A DNA stretch of 64,000 bases, from contig NZ_SWCM01000020.1 in the NCBI RefSeq assembly GCF_005116645.1, positions 1 through 64,000 of the forward strand, in the 5' to 3' direction. Every line of letters starts with the position of its first letter. Position 1 is the stretch's first letter. Of this stretch, positions 9,401 through 16,530 are shown piece by piece. Under the pieces are notes generated by a model. The model was not told where the DNA came from. It searched no databases and worked only from the letters and a program-made list of their open reading frames with translations. The translations under genes and the position numbers were made by a program. Source of the DNA: Desulfopila sp. IMCC35006 (lineage in GTDB: Bacteria; Desulfobacterota; Desulfobulbia; Desulfobulbales; Desulfocapsaceae).

Positions 9401-9704
9401 CCGGCAGGTTGGCCTGGAGATTCATAAGCAGGGAAGACAGCAGGAGTACGGGGTCGGAGTCCTCGGGACCGATCTGATACCAGATATAGGTATGGCCGTT
9501 GGTATTGAGGAACTGATAGGCCAGAGTTGTTTTGCCCTGGCCTGCCTGTGCTTCGATTATAATAAGCTTTTTCGTGTTCTTTTGGTCTGGAAATTTCGTC
9601 TGAATCAGGCCGGTTCGGTGCAGCGATTGAGACGGATCAATGTGCGGTGGATAAAATTTGTTGGAGGGCACCACATAGCTGGTTAAACTCTCATCCTGTT
9701 TCAT
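6426..9704 (-). CDS. Large STAND-type ATPase transcriptional regulator with BTAD domain
   Basis: A 1092-residue cytosolic regulator of MalT/AfsR-like architecture. Residues 1-40 form a linker like that of MalT (LHRTGLIQTKFPD). A NACHT/STAND ATPase follows with Walker A AQAGQGKTT (52-60) and Walker B IYLVFDDLHR (141-150). A long array of TPR-like helices covers about 370-830. Near 850-930 there is a winged-helix DNA-binding segment (LTPFQRELLGLL...QEKIQLELWPDSTPENARKSFDTLLARLRK). The end is a bacterial transcriptional activation (BTAD) domain with TPR-like repeats. Having the DNA-binding domain near the C-terminus followed by BTAD is seen in a group of proteobacterial regulators; the ligand and targets are unknown. 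Its ATG overlaps the trmJ stop (ATGA), so translation is probably coupled. Confidence 0.85.
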   Translation of the reverse strand: MKQDESLTSYVVPSNKFYPPHIDPSQSLHRTGLIQTKFPDQKNTKKLIIIEAQAGQGKTTLAYQFLNTNGHTYIWYQIGPEDSDPVLLLSSLLMNLQANLPGFTSPQLTTILNEGSVGPFDLTRCANILLQNLDRYLKNDIYLVFDDLHRIEFGALTHKLLEHLLDTSPPRVHFIFISRQPLEIKGTTIRNGSQIAYLSTADLALGNEDIETLYTRVLHKEISRQDAVKIQKITNGWIMGIILASHPISGRSKFWYDSTTDTLGNKPQPGHMLDFFQDEIFAQIPQKLHDFFLKFSFLQEIPADLAREISDIDTVGQILSDMTRENFFIYNLDDRQQVFRFHHFFQEFLQQRAKALFSEKTINNIYNLEARYYQKRNLTEKALTCYKNGANFAAMEDILQEKGMDLIARNKTFSILRLLQSIPSAILFKHRWLTLYAGLLRVDFVPQTTQPFWDSAREQFIAAKEEIGELIALSQTIYFHFVVSGEYNNGAELLQRTEALLEKNKASLPIPIIIIAARNLASGYCFFKGDMKKARHYIQIATTLAGRHHSHNFIASTRFVQGYIELFSGNRAKYLHEAEVCFSLFNDPLVGESNRLSLRVMNLCYLSMTGDHQNYAAQQLALQKSIDQIVVDQTIAAPYLYVWGCSNLFSLGQAQKALDLLEKGLDVSATASTNHMHSQLLQWKAFGLALTGAGNEAEKYIVQAGQLREKAGGVFYTAFHHILAGAVYIRLKKFAHARSSLDKGLAISRTISSTYLTMCAHFNLSYCRYEAENPDAALDDLEAGLSLLQENGYNHFWSWEPVMMTTLLALAVKRKIKINFVQGLAKTRLHLNFSDNGDIISLLKIKLMDSFELSMSGKVLFQSKDLTPFQRELLGLLITAKGQRIAQEKIQLELWPDSTPENARKSFDTLLARLRKLIAPHLPRPVKDYFYLQKGILCLNHCDIDALQFMEIARAGLSHCQKGYFWQAHNAFQTAIPLWRGAMPEDTFRSEQVLTFNDILANLMTEIGSTWAQNLAEAGRLDEAIAVLERILLLNYLEEGLTILLYKFYCRNNNHLKSREILERYRKALLKAEYTPEEASAYIDHIIATTDF

Positions 9705-10462
9705 AACTCACCATCTTCCCCGCTTTTTGGTATTTTCTGCTGCAACAGAAACTTTTTGCTGACACCTCTGATAATATTTGCGTCTTTTGAAGTAAGTTGC
9801 ATTCTGCTGAAAAGGTTTCGAATATTACTCATCCAATAAGTATGGCTGACTTTTTCCATAAAATCAATTTTGAGCAACATTTTTTCCAGATATGCATACA
9901 TGCTTTCGAGTTCAAAGGATGTCGCCAGCTGGGGAGAGTGGTGCATGTTCTTCGGGGCATGTATGATGCCGTAATGCAGTTCATAGCAGTGGATCGCCAC
10001 CGCCTGCGCGAGGTTGAGTGAAGAAAAGTCGGCGGTGGGGATGGCGGAACTCATCTGGCAGTATTTGAGGTCGTCATTGGTCAGACCGGTGTCCTCGGGG
10101 CCGAAGATGACGGCTGCCTGATTGTTCTTCAGTTGTGGGAGGAGTGTATTGACCATGTCCCTGGGAGTCTGGGTGACGAACCTTTGGCGACCTCTTCTCG
10201 CCGTAGTTCCGACGACCACAGTGAAGTTTGCCAGGGCTTCCGATAAATCGGGGTATACCTCCATGCTATCGATCAGGTGCGCGGCTTTATGGGTAGCCAT
10301 TTTGGCCATCGCTTCCCGGTCCGGCAGACTGTCCCTGACCACGATGAGCCGATTGATCCCCATGTTCCAGGCAATTCTGGCTGCTGCCCCTATATTTTCG
10401 GGAAACTTTGGACGGACCAGGACGATGGCAACATGGTCGAGCAGGGTTGTATTTTGAACCAT
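9701..10462 (-). CDS. trmJ: TrmJ-like tRNA/rRNA 2'-O-methyltransferase (SPOUT family)
   Basis: Predicted SAM-dependent 2'-O-methyltransferase, probably acting on position 32 of tRNA. The 253-residue protein shows the TrmH/TrmJ pattern: motif 1 VLVRPKFPENIGAAARIAWNMG with the conserved N and R, motif 2 AAVIFGPEDTGLTNDDL, and motif 3 IPTADFSSLNLAQAVAIHCYEL, which forms the SAM-binding trefoil knot. The helical C-terminal extension fits TrmJ. It lies about 97 bp downstream of rnr and overlaps the regulator gene by 4 bp. Substrate choice between C/U32 of tRNA and another RNA is inferred. Confidence 0.88.
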   Translation of the reverse strand: MVQNTTLLDHVAIVLVRPKFPENIGAAARIAWNMGINRLIVVRDSLPDREAMAKMATHKAAHLIDSMEVYPDLSEALANFTVVVGTTARRGRQRFVTQTPRDMVNTLLPQLKNNQAAVIFGPEDTGLTNDDLKYCQMSSAIPTADFSSLNLAQAVAIHCYELHYGIIHAPKNMHHSPQLATSFELESMYAYLEKMLLKIDFMEKVSHTYWMSNIRNLFSRMQLTSKDANIIRGVSKKFLLQQKIPKSGEDGEL

Positions 10463-10559
10463 TGCTATTTATTTATGGCATCGTAAAAGAGGTTCATATC
10501 TTCGCATATGAAGCTCTTTACTTAGCCATCCACGATGTTAAATTTTATGAGATTATCAC

Positions 10560-12779
10560 TTATTGCATGAAGGTGGGGGCTAAGGCAAAAAGGATTTTTT
10601 TGCTGAGGATATCCACATCGACAACCGTTACCTGAACCAGGTCGCCGATCTGATAGGTTTTGGCGGAAATCTCGCCAAACAATCGGTAGTTTTTCTTGTC
10701 GTAAAGGAAATAGTCATCCCCGAGTAATTCTGCCGGTATCGAGCCGCTGATGCACATATCCTGGATTTCGACATACAGTGCATTTTCTGTCACCCCGGAG
10801 ATAATAGCCTCAAAGGTTTCACCGATTCGGTGCTGCATATAGCCGATTTTCAGGCGGTCATTCATATCTCTTTCGGCCATTACTGCCGTTCGCTCGCGGG
10901 CAGAGAGAAACTCGGCAGCCTCTGTCAGTGATAGTTTTCTGGGCGGACTCTTCTGGAGGAGTTGGAGCAGTTGCCGGTGAACGATTAAATCCGGATAACG
11001 CCTGATTGGTGAGGTAAAGTGGGTATAGTCGGTTGCGGCAAGGCCAAAGTGGCCGACATTATTGGCTGAGTACTGGGCTTGCTGCATGCTCCGCAACAGC
11101 AGATTGTTAATAATGTATTCATATTTGGTTTCTTTGCATTTTTCCAGAACTCCGGCAAACCAGGCTGGCGTGTTGACAAAGGGTGCCACGGGAAGGCCGA
11201 GGGTTTTGATAAAATCGAAAAATTCTTCTGCCTTGATCAGTTCCGGTGGTTCATGTACCCGGTATATAGCTGGAATCTGCTGGCGGGTGAAGAATTCAGC
11301 GACCGCTTCGTTGGCTGCCAGCATGAATTCTTCGATAATCTGGTGGGCAAAGTTTCTTTCTGCTCTGCTGATCGATTCAATTTTCCCTGATTTTGCCAGG
11401 GTGAATTCCGCCTCGACCAGATTGAAGTCAATCGATCCGCGTTTTTTACGTCTATCCTGGAGGGCGGTTGCCAGTTCCTCTGCCCACTTGAGACCGGTGA
11501 GGAAAGCTTTGTGTTCTTTTCTGAGAACAGGGTCTTTGTCGATGAGGATTTTTTGGACAGTCGTATACGTGAAGCGTTGCCGGCTGCAAATTATCGATCG
11601 GCTGAAACGTTTAGCGAGAAGTGTACCCAAACGATCAAAGTCGAGTATGGCTGAGACGGTAAACCGGTCTTCTCCCGGCACCAGACTGCAGAGGTTATTG
11701 GATAATTTTTCCGGCAGCATGGGAATAACTCTGCCGGGAAAATATACGGAGGTGCCTCTGTTATATGCTTCCCGATCGATTGCCGAGCCGGGGGCAACGA
11801 AATGGCTTACATCGGCTATGGATACAAAAAGTCGAAAACCATTACGGGTTTTTATCACGCAGATCGCATCGTCGAAATCTTGGGCACTTTCTCCGTCAAT
11901 TGTAATGTGATTGGTGGTCCGGAGGTCTTCTCTGTCCTGCTCGGGCATAAAGCTCTCGTCGAGTCCCGCTGTTTCCGCTATGATCTCGTCGCTGAATTGC
12001 CAGGGCAGGTTGAATTGTTCTATCACCAGCCGCATCTGGCTGTCTACATCATCTGCTGCGCCGAGTATCTCGATAATTTTACCCGGTAAAAAATTGGCCG
12101 CCCCGGTTGCTCTGTCAAACTGGGCGATGACGGCGTCACCATTCTTTGGCTGCAGGCCGTCCGCGTCCTTGATTCGAACGGTAAACGGGAATCGGCGATC
12201 ATCGGGATAGACCAGGCGGTTGCGGCCTTCGGTGCGGAAAATCCCGCCAATTCTGTTGGTCCCTGGAACAAGTACTTTGACCACACTGCTTTCCGGTCGA
12301 TCATCGGCACGGATACGGAAAACCCGTATCAATACGGTATCTCCGTGATGGGCTTCGCCCATCTGACCAGGCGATATAAAGGGATCTCTTTTCAGGGGGC
12401 GGTTGACGGGACTTTTGGTGACACTGACAAAACCGAACCCCTTTGGGTGCAGGGTCAATGTCCCTTCATAGAGGGAGGTGTTTTTGTGGAGTTTGTAGTG
12501 GTTTTTACTGTCTTTAACAATCAACCCGGCCTGAAGCAGCGTGTCAAGAGCAGCCCGGATGTCGTCTTCACTGTACCGTGCCTGGGAAAAATTACTGTAC
12601 AATTGGGCAAATGACAGCGGAGCGTCGGCGGTGTAGAAAAAACCAAGGGCCATATTTTCGACCTGGCTGTATTTCTCGTCGTTTTTATTAGACTGGGACA
12701 ACCGTTTTGACGAATGTGACTTAACGTGTCTGGAAGATTTTCTTTTTTTAGACATTTTTGGATTTTTGATTTCTCCCAT
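10560..12779 (-). CDS. rnr: Ribonuclease R
   Basis: Processive 3'-5' hydrolytic exoribonuclease that degrades structured RNA. The 739 residues contain a basic N-terminus (SKKRKSSRHVKSHSSKR), a winged-helix region, cold-shock OB domains (LHPKGFGFVSV near 110), and the RNB catalytic domain with the acidic site TIDGESAQDFDDAICV near 290, SIADVSHFV and YFPGRVIPMLPEKLSNNLCSL. The S1 domain near 650-735 (GETFEAIISGVTENALYVEI) is at the end. It heads the likely operon rnr-trmJ-regulator-rod protein and is divergent from the RSH gene. Two candidate start codons eight residues apart exist, and neither has a strong ribosome-binding site. Confidence 0.96.
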   Translation of the reverse strand: MGEIKNPKMSKKRKSSRHVKSHSSKRLSQSNKNDEKYSQVENMALGFFYTADAPLSFAQLYSNFSQARYSEDDIRAALDTLLQAGLIVKDSKNHYKLHKNTSLYEGTLTLHPKGFGFVSVTKSPVNRPLKRDPFISPGQMGEAHHGDTVLIRVFRIRADDRPESSVVKVLVPGTNRIGGIFRTEGRNRLVYPDDRRFPFTVRIKDADGLQPKNGDAVIAQFDRATGAANFLPGKIIEILGAADDVDSQMRLVIEQFNLPWQFSDEIIAETAGLDESFMPEQDREDLRTTNHITIDGESAQDFDDAICVIKTRNGFRLFVSIADVSHFVAPGSAIDREAYNRGTSVYFPGRVIPMLPEKLSNNLCSLVPGEDRFTVSAILDFDRLGTLLAKRFSRSIICSRQRFTYTTVQKILIDKDPVLRKEHKAFLTGLKWAEELATALQDRRKKRGSIDFNLVEAEFTLAKSGKIESISRAERNFAHQIIEEFMLAANEAVAEFFTRQQIPAIYRVHEPPELIKAEEFFDFIKTLGLPVAPFVNTPAWFAGVLEKCKETKYEYIINNLLLRSMQQAQYSANNVGHFGLAATDYTHFTSPIRRYPDLIVHRQLLQLLQKSPPRKLSLTEAAEFLSARERTAVMAERDMNDRLKIGYMQHRIGETFEAIISGVTENALYVEIQDMCISGSIPAELLGDDYFLYDKKNYRLFGEISAKTYQIGDLVQVTVVDVDILSKKILFALAPTFMQ

Positions 12780-12933
12780 AGGAGAATTTTGTTAAGCTGA
12801 AAGATAGTCCACTGTCTTATCACTGGTTAGATAAGGAAAAAGCAAATGGTCGGGAATGTTTTGGCCCATTAATCTAACACATATAAAGATTCTGTCTACC
12901 GACAGGCGTTGTTTTTAATATAGTCAGGAGAGT

Positions 12934-15039
12934 ATGCGACGTATTTCATTTGATCTTGAGCTCTATCGCAATCAGATGCTGGCCTTGATTGGCGATAAAC
13001 CGGAGACGGAAACATTCTGGCAGGCACTTGATTTCTCAGTCGAGGCGCATGCCGACCAGTGGCGCCGTTCCGGAGATGCATATATCCTGCACCCCTGTTC
13101 CGTGGCAAAAATTCTTGCCGAAGAAATGGATATAACCCATCCGGAGATCCTTGCCGCTGCACTTCTGCATGATACTGTTGAAGATGTTGAGGAAATCACC
13201 GCTGATCTGGTCGGTCAGAAGTTCGGCAGTTATGTCCAGGCGATTGTTGAAGGATGCACCAAGGTGACGCACGTCTCCGGCGATAAACAGGCCAACAGCC
13301 AGAATACGCACCGGAAAATATTTAGCGGGGCGGCCTTGCGGCCTGAGGTTATGCTGGTGAAACTGGCCGATCGCCTGCATAATCTGCGAACCCTGATGGC
13401 CATGCCCAAAGCCAAACGTCAGCGAATAGCCGATGAAACCATCGATATTTACGCTCCACTGGCTACTGTTTTCGGCCTCTTCAACATGAAGCGGGAGATG
13501 TATAATCTCGCTCTTTTGTATAAATACCCCAAGCAGGGTGCCCGCCTTAACAACCATATCCGCCAGTTGCAGAGATCGCCGCTAGGCCAGACAATTGTTG
13601 AAAATGTTCTGAAAAATGCTGAAAAGGAAAATTTTTCCTGCAAGGTTACGGTGCGAACCAAAAAACTGTGGGCTTATTATGATTTGGTCAACCGCATCCT
13701 TGTCCAGCGTATAGATACACCGCTGGAGATTCTTATTGTTGTCGATGATGTCCAGTCCTGCTACAGGGCACTGGGAATTGCCAATCAGACCTATAAACCG
13801 ATCCCGCGGACCATCCGTGATTTCATCGCCAACCCCAAACCGACCGGGTACCAGGGATTGCATGCCAAAGCAATTGTCGAAGGGCAAAAGTTTCTCTTTA
13901 AGATCCGCACCGATGAGATGGAACGAAAGGCGCAGAAGGGCCTGTTTCGCAACTGGAGCTCGAAAGCAGGAAAACAGGTCAAATTCATTCGGGAAATCCA
14001 GGAATTGTTCGATGTAATCGGCTCCGAAGACTCTTTTTCCTACCGGGATGTCATTGCTGCCAGTGGGAGAAAGGAGATTTATACCTACACTCCCCAGGGA
14101 GATCTAATCTGTCTTCCGGTCAACTCCACCATCCTCGATTTTGCTTTCCGGGTGCACACCGAAATTGGTCAGACCTGTCTCGGTGCAATGATCCGCAACA
14201 AGCGCGTCCCGCCGTCGCATATTCTGAAAGACGGGGATATGGTACGCATTGTCCGCGCTGAGCGGCCTATCAGGTTTGAGCAGCATATGCTGGCCATGTG
14301 CAAGACGCCGAGAGCAAGGGGGGAACTTGCCAAAAACTTTAGAGTCAGATGCCAGAAAGTAACGCGGGAAGTGGGAGTATCGATGCTGCGGCAGGAGATG
14401 CTTCGCTATGGCATTCCATTTGATGTTCTGGAAGGCAAGGATCTGCCTGAACTTTTGGCCCATGAAGCTCTTCCATCGCTTGACGAGTTATATGTGCGGA
14501 TAGGCGAGGGGAGAGTGCACCTCAAAGAGTTAATGGAGGACATCAAAAATATTATGTATGGTGGGGTGTCTCCTCTGGTGACACCGACCGGTGCGTTCAA
14601 TAAAATTGAGTTGACAACCCTCGATCCGGTTTCGGTCAAGCTGTCTTCGTGCTGTAAGCCTAATCCAACGGCCAAAGATAATTGTGCGCTGCTCACCCCG
14701 AAAGGGCTTTCGGTCCACCATAAAAACTGTGAACGATTTCGAGAGCTTAAATTTCAGCGGGAAGACGCGGTCGATATCTCCTGGAAAATCAGACAGACCC
14801 ATGTCCGCAAACAACAGATTCTGCATATTCTCCGGGCGACCAGAAAGAGTGTCATGCAGACTATCGGTTCTGCTCCGCTGGAACTGGATATGCAGAGGCT
14901 CGAGATTCTGTCCAGTTATTCTTCGCTTTATCCCGCCTGGGAACTTGTCTTCAGGGTTGTTAATCTGTATGACCTGCAACGGGTGTTAAAACACTTCGAT
15001 AAATCTGGTCTGCCCTATGAATTTGATCTCGACTGTTGA
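12934..15039 (+). CDS. RelA/SpoT homologue, intact hydrolase and degenerate synthetase
   Basis: A long-form (p)ppGpp enzyme of 701 residues. The HD hydrolase domain keeps H53 (ILHPCSVA), HDTVED (79-84) and KLADRLHN with D146 and N150, so Mn-dependent ppGpp hydrolysis is expected. The synthetase domain keeps the fold (CYRALGI, FIANPKPTGYQGLH), but the catalytic aspartate before this block falls on threonine or proline (DTPLEILIVV, 261-270), and the glutamate of the family motif EVQIRT is replaced (FLFKIRT, 320-326). Synthesis is therefore probably lost. TGS (382-440), the zinc-finger region (CCKPNP...HHKNC) and a C-terminal ACT-like domain are present. The family normally has SpoT- or RelA-type activity; a hydrolase-biased enzyme is my inference. 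Confidence 0.92.
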   Translation: MRRISFDLELYRNQMLALIGDKPETETFWQALDFSVEAHADQWRRSGDAYILHPCSVAKILAEEMDITHPEILAAALLHDTVEDVEEITADLVGQKFGSYVQAIVEGCTKVTHVSGDKQANSQNTHRKIFSGAALRPEVMLVKLADRLHNLRTLMAMPKAKRQRIADETIDIYAPLATVFGLFNMKREMYNLALLYKYPKQGARLNNHIRQLQRSPLGQTIVENVLKNAEKENFSCKVTVRTKKLWAYYDLVNRILVQRIDTPLEILIVVDDVQSCYRALGIANQTYKPIPRTIRDFIANPKPTGYQGLHAKAIVEGQKFLFKIRTDEMERKAQKGLFRNWSSKAGKQVKFIREIQELFDVIGSEDSFSYRDVIAASGRKEIYTYTPQGDLICLPVNSTILDFAFRVHTEIGQTCLGAMIRNKRVPPSHILKDGDMVRIVRAERPIRFEQHMLAMCKTPRARGELAKNFRVRCQKVTREVGVSMLRQEMLRYGIPFDVLEGKDLPELLAHEALPSLDELYVRIGEGRVHLKELMEDIKNIMYGGVSPLVTPTGAFNKIELTTLDPVSVKLSSCCKPNPTAKDNCALLTPKGLSVHHKNCERFRELKFQREDAVDISWKIRQTHVRKQQILHILRATRKSVMQTIGSAPLELDMQRLEILSSYSSLYPAWELVFRVVNLYDLQRVLKHFDKSGLPYEFDLDC

Positions 15040-15062
15040 AAAAATATGTCACTGCGACGGGA

Positions 15063-15653
15063 TCAGGAAACAGCAGTCTCGTTCTTTGCCGTCTCCTTGT
15101 CGCGTGGTGATTCCTGTTCTTTTTTGTATTTGGCAAGTATTCTGCCAAGCATGTCCGGCAGGTCGTTTGGCTGCCTGGAGCTTCTCTCCAGTTGAATAAG
15201 CGTTTTTTCAAGGGTGAGTCTTTCACCTATGAAAATATGGCGTAAAATAAGAGAAATAAGTCTGGTTATCGTGGTGAGATTGGAGATGCGGGACTGAAGA
15301 TGCTGGTCACGATCAAAAGCCGTGGAGGCAAAGATTTCCACGGGGTTGCCGTCAAGCTGGCTGACCGAGACATACCAGGTGTTTCTGTCCCTGTCTGTTG
15401 TCCGGTGCCGGACTCCATCCAGAACGTCGGGGAGTTCCTGTTCCCCTTGCGGCGATGGAATAGTTGAGACCTCAGAGACGCCAACCATTCTGGACAGCTT
15501 TTGCAAGGCATCGGGTTTGTTTTGCAATAGTTCGACGATGCTCGAACAGGTTGCGCAGATCTCATCTTTTCCAGTGCCGGTCAGGGTGCCGTTTTTTCCG
15601 CAGAGGGCACATGTACCCTGCTTTTTTTTAACTTTCATTGTTCCAGTCGTCAT
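15063..15653 (-). CDS. Zinc-ribbon protein with TSCPD-like domain
   Basis: A 196-residue soluble protein. Residues 15-36 hold a CxxC...CxxC zinc ribbon (CALC at 15-18, CATC at 33-36). Residues about 90-155 (NTWYVSVSQLDGNPVEIFAST followed by a helix ITRLISLILRHIF) resemble the TSCPD domain found at the C-terminus of B12-dependent ribonucleotide reductases. The end is a charged tail (KKEQESPRDKETAK). No catalytic residues are evident. It could regulate or assemble a class II reductase; this is a domain-based inference. The gene overlaps the 3' end of aat by 26 bp and is convergent with the RSH gene, 23 bp apart. Confidence 0.7.
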   Translation of the reverse strand: MTTGTMKVKKKQGTCALCGKNGTLTGTGKDEICATCSSIVELLQNKPDALQKLSRMVGVSEVSTIPSPQGEQELPDVLDGVRHRTTDRDRNTWYVSVSQLDGNPVEIFASTAFDRDQHLQSRISNLTTITRLISLILRHIFIGERLTLEKTLIQLERSSRQPNDLPDMLGRILAKYKKEQESPRDKETAKNETAVS

Positions 15654-16314
15654 AAGGGATGATATTTTTGATGTGTTCTTTCAGGTGGCGGCGAAACTCC
15701 TTGCCGCTAATTTCTCTTGCCCCGAACCGTAATAAGTGATCGGTTGTCATCTGGCAATCAATCATTTGGAAATTTCTGCTTTGTAAATACTCAACCAAAG
15801 CGATCAAGGCAAACTGGGAAGCGCATTTTGTTCGGGAAAACATGGATTCGCCAAAAAAAACTTTATCTAATGCGATACCGTATAAGCCGCCGATCAGAAG
15901 ATCATCCTGCCAGCATTCAACTGAATGGGCAAAACCGAGATGGTGCAGTCTCGTGTAGGCCTCCTGCATTTCGGGGGTGATCCAGGTCTCCGTCCTGCGC
16001 TCTGTCCGTACTTCCGCGCATTCGCTGATGACTCTTGAAAATGCCCGGTCACGGGTTATGCTAAAGGAAGCGTTTCTGGCATATCGGCCCAGTCGTTTTG
16101 GTACCCTGAACTCCGCTGGAAAAAGTACCAGGCGAGGGCTGGTGAACCACCAGAGAATCGGATCGCCGATCGAATACCAGGGAAATATTCCCTGGCTGTA
16201 TGCCATCAGCAGTCTTTCCGGTCGAAGATCCCCGCCTATAGCCAGGAGACCGTTATCTTCTGCATACTCGGGGTGGGGGAATTGAATGTGCTCGTTCAGG
16301 CGAAAAATGGGCAT
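15628..16314 (-). CDS. aat: Leucyl/phenylalanyl-tRNA-protein transferase
   Basis: Cytosolic N-end-rule enzyme that adds Leu or Phe from aminoacyl-tRNA to proteins with N-terminal Arg or Lys, targeting them to ClpAP. The 228-residue length is typical. Family signatures are FPHPEYAEDNGLLAIGGDL, YSQGIFPWYSIGDPILWW, SPRLVLFP, the central VECWQDDLLIGGLYGIALDKVFFGESMFS, and the C-terminal IDCQMTTDHLLRFGAREISGKEF. It is the upstream gene of a two-gene overlapping unit with the zinc-ribbon/TSCPD protein. Confidence 0.97.
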   Translation of the reverse strand: MPIFRLNEHIQFPHPEYAEDNGLLAIGGDLRPERLLMAYSQGIFPWYSIGDPILWWFTSPRLVLFPAEFRVPKRLGRYARNASFSITRDRAFSRVISECAEVRTERRTETWITPEMQEAYTRLHHLGFAHSVECWQDDLLIGGLYGIALDKVFFGESMFSRTKCASQFALIALVEYLQSRNFQMIDCQMTTDHLLRFGAREISGKEFRRHLKEHIKNIIPYDDWNNES

Positions 16315-16530
16315 TCATTAAATGGTGGTTCGTTTGTTAATAAGTACCTTGCGGATTGTTTTCATCTTTTTTAGAGCGATAAGAGGTGGAATGCGGTCTG
16401 CCCGGGGCGATACGGCGACAATACGCTGTTTATTTATTTCTGGAGTAGAGTATTATTATGCCGTCCTCTTGTCGGTGGGGCAAGAGGAGGGTTCGCCAAA
16501 GCGAAAAACTATAACCGTTTCCATTCCATT

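Noticed and set aside
11062-11910. 282-codon plus-strand frame inside rnr
   Set aside because: Shadow frame opposite the conserved RNB domain.
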